DNA of 64,000 bases from Ignavibacteriota bacterium (lineage in GTDB: Bacteria; Bacteroidota; Ignavibacteria; Ignavibacteriales; Ignavibacteriaceae). Of the stretch, positions 34,163 to 43,550 are shown piece after piece. Within the stretch, counting starts at the first letter, position 1; each line of letters opens with the position of its first letter. The stretch is taken from assembly GCA_013285405.1 (NCBI GenBank), contig CP053446.1:62001-126000 (forward strand), given 5' to 3'. A program made the translations under genes and the position numbers. The notes under the pieces are model-generated. The model was not told the origin of the DNA, did not search any database, and saw only the letters and a program-made list of their open reading frames with translations.

Positions 34163-34654
34163 ATGAAACTAACAAAAAACGCAGCAGGCAGATTTGTCCC
34201 TACAGAAGTAAATAGCCAACAACAAATTCCATTCAAGGGTGTCGATAAATACAAACCAACTGGAGTTAAAGCGAAACCAAAAATAAAAACTTGTATTGAT
34301 TATCCATCCGATGGAAATAAAGTTGTAAATGATTTGAAGACAGCTTTGAAAAAAGCAGGATTGAAAGATGGAATGACAATTTCAACACATCATCATATTC
34401 GCAACGGCGATGCTGTTACAAATATTTTGTTTGATACAGTTAAAGAAATGGGAATTAAAAATATCCGCTGGTTCCCTTCTGCTTCTTTTCCGGTTCATTC
34501 ACACTTAATTAAATATCTTGAAGATGGAACAATTCATCACATCGAACCTAATGTTTTTTCATATTTTTACAGTGCTAGCTATGAAGATAAAAAAGTTGGT
34601 TATATAATTTTTGTTCTCTTTAATACTGAAGTTTATACAGCTTACATTCATTAA
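34163..34654 (+). pseudogene. 5' remnant of citF (first 128 codons) with unrelated tail
   Basis: From the ATG to position 34546 this repeats the first 128 codons of the citF gene at 35822 (MKLTKNAAGRFVPTEV to DGTIHHIE). After that it continues with 35 unrelated codons (PNVFSYFYSASYEDKK...) to a stop. The first 265 bp differ at three positions from the downstream copy, while the next 115 bp differ at about sixteen, all but a few silent. It lacks most of the CoA-transferase domain and cannot be a working subunit. It is directly followed by the DUF1016 gene. Confidence 0.9.
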
Positions 34655-34723
34655 AAACAATTTAGCACTTAAACAATACAGTAATATGAATAAATCAATT
34701 TCACCCAGACAGAGCTAAATAGA

Positions 34724-35764
34724 GTGAAAACTATAAAGATTAAATCAGATTCATTATTTAAGAGCGTTATCAAACTAATTGAAGAAAGCCGTTCAAGAAC
34801 GGCTTTGGAAATAAATTCTGAGATTACTTTATTGTATTGGAATATAGGCAAGTATATTAGAGAAGATATATTAAAAAATAACAGAGCTGATTACGGACAG
34901 AGAATTGTTGAATCATTATCTGAACGATTGACTAATCAGTACGGCAGGGGTTGGAGCAAGAGACATTTGCACAACTGTTTACGTTTTACAGAAGCTTTCC
35001 CCCATGAACAAATTGTGCACGCACTGCGTACACAATTGAGCTGGACTCATATCAGATCACTTATTCCCATTGAAGACGAATTAAAACGCAACTTTTACAT
35101 TGAGTTAAGCAAGATTGAGAAGTGGAGTACACGCCAGTTGGATGAACGTATCCAATCAATGTTATATGAAAGAACTGCAATCAGCAAAAGATCCGATAAA
35201 ACTATTCGTCAGGAACTTCAGCATCTTAAAGAGCAGCAGCAAATTACACCTGACATAATATTTCGAGATCCATATATTCTTGACTTTCTTGGATTGAGCG
35301 ATACATTTTCTGAGACTGATTTAGAAACAGCCATTATTGTTGAATTACAAAGATTCATTATTGAACTTGGAAATGATTTTGCTTTCCTTGCACGACAAAA
35401 AAGAATTACTATAGATAACCGCGACTACAAAATTGATCTTCTCTTTTATCACAGGAGATTAAAATGCCTTATTGCCATAGATCTAAAAATTGGAGAGTTC
35501 GAAGCCGGTTATAAAGGTCAAATGGAACTCTATCTGCGTTATCTCGAAAAAAATGAATCTTTGGAAGGAGAAAATTCTCCTATTGGACTCATACTCTGCG
35601 CAGGCAAAAACGAAGAGCACGTCGAATTGCTTCGATTAGAAAAAAGCAATATTAAAGTTGCTGAGTATATAACAATACTACCTGATAAAAAACTTTTAAA
35701 ACAAAAACTTCATAAAGCAATAGAAATTGCCAGGCATAGATTAATTGCAGGCAAGAAAGTATGA
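34724..35764 (+). CDS. PD-(D/E)XK nuclease family protein (DUF1016/YhcG)
   Basis: A 346-residue protein with the two domains of the YhcG family. The N-terminal helical part has LYWNIGKYIRE, GRGWSKRHLHNCLRF and LSWTHIRSLI. The C-terminal nuclease fold has DPYILDFLGL, ELGNDFAFLARQKRI, YKIDLLFYHRRLKCLIAIDLKIGEF (the D and the DxK pair correspond to the PD-(D/E)XK site) and GQMELYLRYLEK. The family is found in defence islands and next to mobile genes; its target is unknown. Start is a GTG. It separates a truncated citF from the following citF gene. Confidence 0.87.
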   Translation: MKTIKIKSDSLFKSVIKLIEESRSRTALEINSEITLLYWNIGKYIREDILKNNRADYGQRIVESLSERLTNQYGRGWSKRHLHNCLRFTEAFPHEQIVHALRTQLSWTHIRSLIPIEDELKRNFYIELSKIEKWSTRQLDERIQSMLYERTAISKRSDKTIRQELQHLKEQQQITPDIIFRDPYILDFLGLSDTFSETDLETAIIVELQRFIIELGNDFAFLARQKRITIDNRDYKIDLLFYHRRLKCLIAIDLKIGEFEAGYKGQMELYLRYLEKNESLEGENSPIGLILCAGKNEEHVELLRLEKSNIKVAEYITILPDKKLLKQKLHKAIEIARHRLIAGKKV

Positions 35765-35821
35765 CGATACTTTCATAATTTTAAAATTAGCAATTGAAAA
35801 AAACAATAAAAGAATACAACA

Positions 35822-37379
35822 ATGAAATTAACAAAAAACGCAGCAGGCAGATTTGTCCCTACAGAAGTAAATAGCCAACAACAAATTCCATTCAAGGGTG
35901 TCGATAAATACAAACCAACTGGAGTTAAAGCGAAACCAAAAATAAAATCTTGTATTGATTATCCATCCGATGGAAATAAAGTTGTAAATGATTTGAAGAC
36001 AGCTTTGAAAAAAGCAGGATTGAAAGATGGAATGACAATTTCAACACATCATCATCTTCGCAACGGCGATGCTGTTACAAATATTCTTTTCGATACAATT
36101 AAAGAGATGGGAATAAAAAATATTCGCTGGTTCCCTTCTGCAAGTTTTCCGGTTCATTCTCACTTGATAAAATATTTGGAGGATGGAACAATTCATCACA
36201 TCGAAGGAAGTATGAACGGACCACTTGGAAAATTCACTTCTGAAGGAAAGATGAAAGGAGTTGGAGTTCTTCGTTCACACGGAGGAAGATATCAATCAAT
36301 TCAGGATGGAGAAGTTCATATTGATATTGCAGTTATTGCAGCACCAACCGCTGATCCATTTGGAAATGCAACCGGTGATCGCGGAAAATCTGCCTGCGGA
36401 TTAATTGGATTTGCTCTTGGCGATTCTGAATATGCAGACAGAACAATTATTGTAACCGATAATCTTGTTCCATTCCCTTGTGTTCCATGGCAGATTCAAG
36501 GTAACAATGTTGACTATGTTGTTGAAGTTGAATCACTCGGTGATCCAAAAAAAATTGTAAGCGGAACAACCGAAGTAACAAAATCTCCTGATCGTTTACT
36601 AATTGCTGAGTATGTTGCACAATTTCTTGATGAAGCAGGAATAATGAAAGATGGATTTTCATTTCAGGCAGGTGCTGGTGGAACAACACTTGCATTTGCT
36701 GTCTATCTGAAAGAAAGAATGAAAAAGAAAAATGTTAAAGCAAGATTTATTCGCGGTGGTTCAACAAAATATTTAGTTCAAATGCTCGAAGAAGGATTGA
36801 CTGATTATATTCTTGATGGACAGACTTTTGATCTTGAAGGTGTAAGAAGTATGAGAGAAAATTACGGACACGTTAATACTTCACCATTCACAAGCTACAA
36901 CTTTCATGGCAAAGGAAATTTTGCATCAATAGTTGATGCTGCTGTACTTGGGTGCCACAGAAGTTGACGTAAAGTTTAACGCAAACGTTGTTACTCACAG
37001 TGATGGATATTTGCTTCACGGAATCGGCGGATGGCAGAATTGTCTTTATTCAAAATGTACAATACTTGCTATCCCATCTTTCAGAGATCGCATTCCTGTA
37101 ATAGTTGATGAAATAACAACACTTTGCGGACCCGGTGAGTTGATAGATGTTATTGCAACTGAACGAGGACTTTGCATTAATCCCAAAAGAAAAGATTTAT
37201 TGAAAGCAATGAAAGGTTCTACAATTCCAATTCTGAATATCAAAGAATTAAAAAAACAAATTGATGAAATCTGCGGTGGCGCCCCGGCAAAGCCAAAAGT
37301 AAACAAAGAAAAAGTTGTAGCAATTATAAAATGGGTTGATGGAACTGTACTTGATTCTGTTTTTCAAGTGGAGAAATAA
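35822..37379 (+). pseudogene. citF: Citrate lyase alpha subunit (CitF), one frameshift
   Basis: CitF is the citrate:acetyl-ACP transferase of citrate lyase. The first frame covers residues 1-376 or so (RNGDAVTNILFDTIKEMGIKN, AAPTADPFGNATG, FQAGAGGTTLAF) and breaks in FASIVDAAVLG. The second frame continues ATEVDVKFNANVVTHSDG, DGYLLHGIGGWQN, EITTLCGPGELIDV to the stop at 37379. Removing one G from the GGG at 36950-36952 joins them into a full subunit of about 518 residues. The rest is intact, so the extra base may be a recent mutation or a sequencing error. The stop is one base from the stop of the convergent lipoprotein gene. Confidence 0.9.
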
Positions 37380-37380
37380 T

Positions 37381-38850
37381 TTATCGGGGAGGTTTGTATT
37401 TGTTCAATCCACCAACTGATGTGGTAATCCAGACGATTCCGTTTTCATCGCGTGAAGAAGCTTTTATTATATTCGAAGTGATTAAAGAATTACTTGTTGT
37501 GAATGCTGAAAAATTATTTTGTGCATCATACTTAATCAAACCTTCTGAAGCAGCTATCCATTTATTATTTTCATCATCAACAAAAATATTGTTGAATGTG
37601 TTTTGTGATGTGCCAGGAAAATAATTTGTAAAATTGCTCATATTGTAATAAGAAACACCAGCTCTGCCCGAAGTATCCGGTAAAAAGCAAAACCAAAAAT
37701 TATTAAATAAATCTCGATCTATCGAACTGATAGTAAGAGATGGATAGTTATAATTATATTTTGAAACCGATTTAAATATTTCATCCTCAAAAACGAAAAT
37801 GCCACCAGTTTTTGTTCCTAACCACAATCTCGATTCAGTTTCAACATAAATATCATTTATCCAATCAAGACTGTTTGGTTCGTTGTATGAAGTCCAATTA
37901 ACACCGTTGAATTTTACCAGGTCAGCCGAAGTTCCTATCCATACATTTCCTGCGTTATCAAATTTTATAGAATTTATTATTTCTGAAGATAGACCGGAGT
38001 TTGATCTGTTATAAGTAAACCAGCTGCTGCCGTCAAGAATTCCAATTCCAAAATCGGTCCCGACCCAAATCCGATTCTGATTATCAGCTTGAATACAATT
38101 TATTTTGTTAGCAGGAATTGCAGAATTTGTACGATCGTAGTTTGTAAAATTTATTTCATCATATCTTATTAAACCTTTATCAAGCGACCCTATCCATTTT
38201 ACGTTATTGTTATCAACTAAAACTGCAGTTAAGAAATTAGTAGGAATCCCTGAATTAAAAAACTGATAATCCACCCAGACCGAAGTATCTCTGAGTGCTT
38301 CGACATAATTGCTGGTTTTGCTGCTTTGCACTATTGCATTTATTTCTTTGTCTCTGTGGTTCGGTAGTTTGAATTTAACAGAATATTCTCCCGGAAGTAA
38401 ATTTGAAAAAGTTGCAGGTGTAACCAAACCAGTCGCAGAATCATTAATAAGAATTTCAGCTCCACTAGGCGAAGTGTTCAGGAATAAATTTCCAAGCATT
38501 GAGGAATTAGATGCAATATCAACAAATAAATTAATTTTCTCATCCTCACCAAGACTTACAACAATTAAAGTATCTTTAAAATATTTTTTTTTGAATGTTA
38601 GTTCATAATCACCTGCTTCTATGTATGAAATACTATCAGGTGTTAATCTGCCGGTATTCCGACCATTCTGGAATATTGTAAATCCAACCGGAGTGGAATT
38701 TATATAAATAAAACCATTTGGTGCTTCCGACTCAACAGGCGAACGCGAAACTTCCTTATCACATCCAGGCAGGACAATTAATGATACCAGGAATACCGAT
38801 ACGGTTGTTTTTAAAAAATTTATTTTGATTTTATGAATAAAAGTTATCAA
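37381..38850 (-). CDS. Lipoprotein with PEGA domains and two-component-regulator-type propeller
   Basis: A 489-residue lipoprotein (signal FLVSLIVLPGC). Two PEGA-like domains follow (GFIYINSTPVGFTIFQNG and LFLNTSPSGAEILINDS, each ending in an LPGEYSVKFK-type strand). The C-terminal 290 residues carry repeats of N-IWVGT-GI--FDG-SW--Y and NNVKWIGS, the propeller type found outside histidine kinases of Bacteroidota. No kinase domain is attached. It lies at the end of a same-strand run with the DUF4249 and TonB receptor genes. Confidence 0.82.
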   Translation of the reverse strand: MITFIHKIKINFLKTTVSVFLVSLIVLPGCDKEVSRSPVESEAPNGFIYINSTPVGFTIFQNGRNTGRLTPDSISYIEAGDYELTFKKKYFKDTLIVVSLGEDEKINLFVDIASNSSMLGNLFLNTSPSGAEILINDSATGLVTPATFSNLLPGEYSVKFKLPNHRDKEINAIVQSSKTSNYVEALRDTSVWVDYQFFNSGIPTNFLTAVLVDNNNVKWIGSLDKGLIRYDEINFTNYDRTNSAIPANKINCIQADNQNRIWVGTDFGIGILDGSSWFTYNRSNSGLSSEIINSIKFDNAGNVWIGTSADLVKFNGVNWTSYNEPNSLDWINDIYVETESRLWLGTKTGGIFVFEDEIFKSVSKYNYNYPSLTISSIDRDLFNNFWFCFLPDTSGRAGVSYYNMSNFTNYFPGTSQNTFNNIFVDDENNKWIAASEGLIKYDAQNNFSAFTTSNSLITSNIIKASSRDENGIVWITTSVGGLNKYKPPR

Positions 38851-39822
38851 TTAATTTTCATCAATAAAATTATAGCCGAATGATTCAATATAGTTTTGCA
38901 CAAACCTTAACTTTGTATAAGCCTTACTTGAATATGAACCAAATAATCCGAATCCGCCTTCAATATTTGAGTAATCTGAAACATCAACGCTAACTGTCAG
39001 GTCATCAATATTTCCGCTTGTTGAAGAAATATACTTTGAAGTCGGTAAATCAAGCGCTGCTACATTAAAAAGTATTTTCTGGTGAATCGAATAGTTATTC
39101 TTGTTCGGATCTCCTTCTGAAATTTCTTCAAGAGCTTTAGTAATAGCTGAGAGGTCATATACAATCGTGATTGATGCAGATGCTGCCGGATAAACTGCTG
39201 TAAGACCGTTTCCATTAGTCACATACTTAATTGGCACATTTTTCAATTTATCAAAAATCTGTCCGTTAACATTCTGCTTATATCTTATCGTCATTTTTGG
39301 TAAAAAAGAATTTCCCTCCTGAAGTTCATTCCAGAAAAATTGTACGAACGGTTTAGTACCGGAAGGAATAATAACATCACTATCATCATCAAAATTAACT
39401 TGACCGGGAGAGACTGTAGATGATCGAAGTCTTTTGCCATTTGGAAGTAATACTTCAAGCTCGACAGATTTTTTGCTTCCAACAGAAAATTTATCATTGT
39501 AATAATACCTGAACGGAGTTTTATAACGCGATGTATCTATTCTTGCAACAGATGTATCTCTGAAAACAAATACCGAATCATTATACCAGACACGAATATC
39601 AGCACCAGCCACAAAAGGATCTTCCGTATAAGTTGACGGATCAAATCCATCAGGTCGGTAACTTCGGAAAAGAGTTGCGGACTGATATTGTTGATCATTT
39701 TTCAGAATGCAAGTAAAAGCAAATCGTTCAACATAATCACCATAAGGATTGAAGTCTTCTTCGCAGGAAATAAATAAGAACGAAATAATTATTACAAGCA
39801 GTAGTGAGTTTAATCGTTTCAT
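38851..39822 (-). CDS. DUF4249 lipoprotein
   Basis: A 323-residue lipoprotein (signal SLLLVIIISFLFISC, with the Cys as lipid site) of the DUF4249 family, usually encoded beside a TonB-dependent receptor in Bacteroidota. The pattern ATLFRSYRPDGFDP, DPFVAGADIRVWYNDSVFVFRDT fits the family. Its start codon overlaps the stop of the receptor gene by four bases (ATGA), indicating translational coupling. It probably acts at the outer membrane with that receptor; the ligand is unknown. Confidence 0.82.
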   Translation of the reverse strand: MKRLNSLLLVIIISFLFISCEEDFNPYGDYVERFAFTCILKNDQQYQSATLFRSYRPDGFDPSTYTEDPFVAGADIRVWYNDSVFVFRDTSVARIDTSRYKTPFRYYYNDKFSVGSKKSVELEVLLPNGKRLRSSTVSPGQVNFDDDSDVIIPSGTKPFVQFFWNELQEGNSFLPKMTIRYKQNVNGQIFDKLKNVPIKYVTNGNGLTAVYPAASASITIVYDLSAITKALEEISEGDPNKNNYSIHQKILFNVAALDLPTSKYISSTSGNIDDLTVSVDVSDYSNIEGGFGLFGSYSSKAYTKLRFVQNYIESFGYNFIDEN

Positions 39823-42062
39823 ATCTCAACCTTCAGAGTAGCAGTTATCATGAAAGGCAGCATATTAACTATTTCACCTGTGTCCCTGTCGAAGTAAAAA
39901 ATATTATTTCGATCGTAAACATTTATTGCGCTGGCACCAAGTTCAATATTAACATAAAAAAGAGTAAGTCTTTTTATCAAGCTGAGATCAAGACGATGAT
40001 ATGCAGGTAATCTTCCAAGATTCTTATCGCCTAAATAGGAATATGGATTAAACTCTCCGCTAAATTGTCCGCTGCCATAAAGATTAGTTAAAAAATATTT
40101 ATCATAAAAACCAATCATCTCGGTAAATGGATAACCGGAACTAAAATTCCAGATTGAACTTGCAATCCAGCCATCACCAAAATTTAATTCAACTATAATA
40201 TTGCCTGAATGTCTTGCATCATATTTAGGATAATAAAGCCAATCATTAACTTCTTTGTACGCCCAGCTTAATGAATAAGATGCAGTTACATTTAATGGAT
40301 CAAGACTATAATTCAGTGAAAACTCTGAACCGTAAGCTTCGCCTGTACCGGATAACAAATCAGGATCTGCAACAGTAAATTTCTTATCGTTGACTATAGG
40401 GATGTAATGTGTAATCTTATAATAGCCTTCAACAGAAAAATGTATTCCCCTTATTAAATCAAAATCCAATCCGGCGATATAATGAATTGATCTTGCAGGA
40501 TTCAAATAGTCCGGTGTAATAATCCATGGATCGAATATGGATATAATTTCGCTTTCGTCAGAGACTGTTAACATTTCCTGTTGATAAATTCCCCATGCCG
40601 CTTTAAATCCGATTAAAGGATGGAATCTGTAAGTTAAACTGACGCGCGGTTCGAAAACTCCACCGCCCTTACTGCTTAAACCTGTAACATTAAATCTCGT
40701 TCCTGCATCTAGCCCGAAATTTTTCCACTGCAGGAATTTATATTTACCATAAAGGCTAAGATTACCGGCAAACTTTTCAAGATTACTTTGAATACCAACA
40801 AAGTTTGTTTGCTGGAATTTTGTATCAATCGTTTTTAGTTTAAGTCCCAATCCAATTTCATCACGGTTATCATAAACAGCATTCATGTCAAAAGTGATAG
40901 TAAAATCCTTTACTTCATTGTATCGTGGTTTAAGACTGCTGAGGTTTGGTATCACTTCACCTTCAAATGAACTGAGTGAAATACCAAGTCTTGAGAATAA
41001 TGGTACATCATAAATCTGAAGCCACTCAAATCCGAACACATTATTATTCCATTTGAATTGTTCTCTGAACGGATCCTGGTAATCAACATTATCATTGGAC
41101 AAAAATCCGAAAACAGCAAATTTTGCATTCTCAAAAATATCTTCGCTGCTATAGTTTAATTTGAATGAAAGATCGTAAAAATCAATCGGGACGGTCTCTT
41201 CATTAAAAAATTTTTTAAGCACATCGTTATCATAACTCATTCTTCCAGTAATCATAAAAGAACCATTTGGAATCGGACCCTCCAACAAACCTTTGGCAGT
41301 TAGAAAACTAAGACCACCTTTAAATCCGAGTCTGTTTTTATTTCCGTCTTTTGAAACAACATCCATCACAGATGAAACTCTTCCGCTGTATTGAGAAGTA
41401 AAACCACCTTTATAAAACTCAATACTGTTTATCATATCAGGATCAATAACGCTGAACAATCCAAGTGAGTGAAATGGATTATAAATCTCAACTCCGTTAA
41501 GTAAAATCTGGTTTTGATCTCCACTTCCGCCACGAACATAAAACTTTGCTGTAACATCACCTGTTGTGCTGACTCCGGGAATATATTGGAGCGATCTGAA
41601 AATATCTGTTTCAACTCCTTTGGGCTGGATTTCAATTTCTTTTACTGAAATTCTTTCAAGACTAATATCGGTTGAGTTTTCGCGGATAACTTTTTCACCA
41701 ACCTTTTCTATTGTCTGCAGTTCAACACTTAATGGCTGAAGTTTTACATCTAGTTGGGTGACATCTGTTGGCTCAACAAATATTTTGACAAGTCTGGTTT
41801 TATATCCAACATAAGAAACTGTAACTTCATATTCTTTACCGGAAGGAATTGATTTGATCAGATACATTCCTCTTTCATTAGTTGAAGCTCCTAAGTTTAT
41901 TTCCTTAAGGAAAACATTACAGAAAACAAGAGCTTCGCCATTAGTTGAATCAGTCACAAAACCGCGTAGATTTCCGGTTTGCTGTGGAAGAATTAATCTG
42001 GTTGGAATCAGAGTCAGAATTACAATAAGAATAAAGAGATAAGAAAACCCTTGAACCCGCAT
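39819..42062 (-). CDS. TonB-dependent receptor with carboxypeptidase-like regulatory domain
   Basis: A 747-residue outer membrane receptor. After the signal peptide comes a carboxypeptidase-regulatory-like domain (GNLRGFVTDSTNGEALVFCNV), then the plug (DIFRSLQYIPGVSTTGDVTAKFYVRGGSGDQNQILLNG is its hallmark region; only this span is cited), then a beta-barrel ending AINVYDRNNIFYFDRDTGE and MITATLKVEI. It has the pairing with DUF4249 described for this receptor class. Ligand not predictable. Confidence 0.88.
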   Translation of the reverse strand: MRVQGFSYLFILIVILTLIPTRLILPQQTGNLRGFVTDSTNGEALVFCNVFLKEINLGASTNERGMYLIKSIPSGKEYEVTVSYVGYKTRLVKIFVEPTDVTQLDVKLQPLSVELQTIEKVGEKVIRENSTDISLERISVKEIEIQPKGVETDIFRSLQYIPGVSTTGDVTAKFYVRGGSGDQNQILLNGVEIYNPFHSLGLFSVIDPDMINSIEFYKGGFTSQYSGRVSSVMDVVSKDGNKNRLGFKGGLSFLTAKGLLEGPIPNGSFMITGRMSYDNDVLKKFFNEETVPIDFYDLSFKLNYSSEDIFENAKFAVFGFLSNDNVDYQDPFREQFKWNNNVFGFEWLQIYDVPLFSRLGISLSSFEGEVIPNLSSLKPRYNEVKDFTITFDMNAVYDNRDEIGLGLKLKTIDTKFQQTNFVGIQSNLEKFAGNLSLYGKYKFLQWKNFGLDAGTRFNVTGLSSKGGGVFEPRVSLTYRFHPLIGFKAAWGIYQQEMLTVSDESEIISIFDPWIITPDYLNPARSIHYIAGLDFDLIRGIHFSVEGYYKITHYIPIVNDKKFTVADPDLLSGTGEAYGSEFSLNYSLDPLNVTASYSLSWAYKEVNDWLYYPKYDARHSGNIIVELNFGDGWIASSIWNFSSGYPFTEMIGFYDKYFLTNLYGSGQFSGEFNPYSYLGDKNLGRLPAYHRLDLSLIKRLTLFYVNIELGASAINVYDRNNIFYFDRDTGEIVNMLPFMITATLKVEI

Positions 42063-42150
42063 TAGTCCTGAATATTGAAAGTTAAAATTACGGTTTCAAA
42101 TATATAGTAAACTTATTTTTGTTTATACACTTGAATTATACTAATTATAG

Positions 42151-42291
42151 GAGACTTCTGAATTATTATGAATATGTCACTCTGAATCCGGCAACTGCCG
42201 GATTTTTTAATTTAAAAACCAGATATTTCACTCCTGCCTTGCCGGCAGGCAGGTCGTTCAATATGACAAATTAGAATTTTTCAGAAGTCTC
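42151..42291. mobile_element. MITE-like element, copy B (141 bp)
   Basis: Perfect 12-bp terminal inverted repeats GAGACTTCTGAA and TTCAGAAGTCTC, flanked by a perfect 5-bp duplication TATAG (42146-42150 and 42292-42296). It is the reverse complement of the element at 7987-8137. It contains the palindromes AATCCGGCAACTGCCGGATT and CCTGCCTTGCCGGCAGGCAG. It has no coding capacity and would need a transposase in trans; none with such ends is in the window. Confidence 0.88.
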
Positions 42292-42298
42292 TATAGAT

Positions 42299-43468
42299 TT
42301 ATCCGGCCCTCAATGCATCAACAATTTTCAATCTTGATGCTCTGACTGATGGCAAAAATCCACCGACTATCCCCATAAGAATTGCAAAAATAATTGCAGC
42401 GATAATGATAACAGGAGAAAGCGCAAATCCAAATTCAAGTTCAGACCAGGAACCCCAGTTTAAAGTTGATATTGAGAAAAATGACAGGAATGATGAAAGA
42501 AGAATTCCAATACCGCCGCCAATCAACGCAATAATTAATGACTCCATTAAAAATGCAGCGAGAATACTTCTGCGTTTGAATCCTAATGCTCTCAGTGTCC
42601 CGATTTCGACTGTCCGGTTTGCAACCGCTGCATACATTGTAATCATTGCTCCGATAACGGCACCGAAACTAAAAATTATCGTTATAAAAATTCCAAGAAT
42701 TCTTATAAAACCTGCAAGCAGTTCAGACTGTTCTTCATAAAATTTCTTTTCTGTTTTAACTTCAAATTGTTCCAGCCGTTTATCTGATTCAAAGGCTTTT
42801 TTAAATGCCTGAAAATTATTCGCATCGTCAAGTTTTATAGTGATAGAAGAAACACTGCTTCCCCGGTTAAATGCGCTTAAAAGCTGTAAAGCATCGCACC
42901 ACAATTCTGAATCGAAACCACTGCCGTCTGTAGTAAATTTTCCAACTATCTTCCAATAATCGCCGGCAATTTTAATTGATTCACCAACTTCTGCACCTTT
43001 AAATTTCTTTGGAATAGATTCGCCAACAATTAATTCACGCGTACCGAAACTAAAAGTTCTGCCCTCAATAATTTTTATTTGAGGACGCAATTGATAAACT
43101 TCAGGTGAAACACCGCGAACAGTAATATTGCTCATTCCACCGGAAAGAATATCGAGTGTAATTACTACCACCGGTTCAGCGGAAATAATATCACTGCCAT
43201 CAGAAGACTTTGCAATATGAGGAAGCGTACGGATTACATTTTGAGTTTCGCCATCAATTATGCTCATGATTTCACCGACAGCAGATTTTCTAACTATCTT
43301 CACATTGTCAGATGATCCGGTAGCAACCAGTGTTTTCTGAACTCCATACGCCATCATCAAGACTGCCGTAAAAACAAGAACTACTAATGCAATACCAGCA
43401 ATTGTAATAATTGTAGTGAGTTTTCTGGTTTTAAAATTTCTCACAATATATTTTAATGGAATTTTCAT
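42299..43468 (-). CDS. MacB/FtsX-type ABC transporter permease (1)
   Basis: A 389-residue permease of the MacB/LolC type: one N-terminal membrane helix (LTTIITIAGIALVVLVFTAVL), a large extracytoplasmic domain (about 40-260) and three C-terminal helices (IFITIIFSFGAVIGAMITM, LRALGFKRRSILAAFLMESL, FAILMGIVGGFLPSVRASRL). The FtsX signature LRALG is present. Together with the next three genes it forms a tripartite-export-type cassette. Its stop is seven bases from the end of the MITE. Confidence 0.88.
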   Translation of the reverse strand: MKIPLKYIVRNFKTRKLTTIITIAGIALVVLVFTAVLMMAYGVQKTLVATGSSDNVKIVRKSAVGEIMSIIDGETQNVIRTLPHIAKSSDGSDIISAEPVVVITLDILSGGMSNITVRGVSPEVYQLRPQIKIIEGRTFSFGTRELIVGESIPKKFKGAEVGESIKIAGDYWKIVGKFTTDGSGFDSELWCDALQLLSAFNRGSSVSSITIKLDDANNFQAFKKAFESDKRLEQFEVKTEKKFYEEQSELLAGFIRILGIFITIIFSFGAVIGAMITMYAAVANRTVEIGTLRALGFKRRSILAAFLMESLIIALIGGGIGILLSSFLSFFSISTLNWGSWSELEFGFALSPVIIIAAIIFAILMGIVGGFLPSVRASRLKIVDALRAG

Positions 43469-43550
43469 TTTATACCATCAGTAAATTATTTCAATAATTT
43501 TAACCCACACCTTAATCCCTTCAAGCAAAGAGAATTAAAATCTCAGACAT

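Noticed and set aside
34687..34720. Short frame MNKSIS resembling the MmgE/PrpD start
   Set aside because: The similarity covers only about 18 bp before it is lost, and it is too short to separate from chance in AT-rich sequence.
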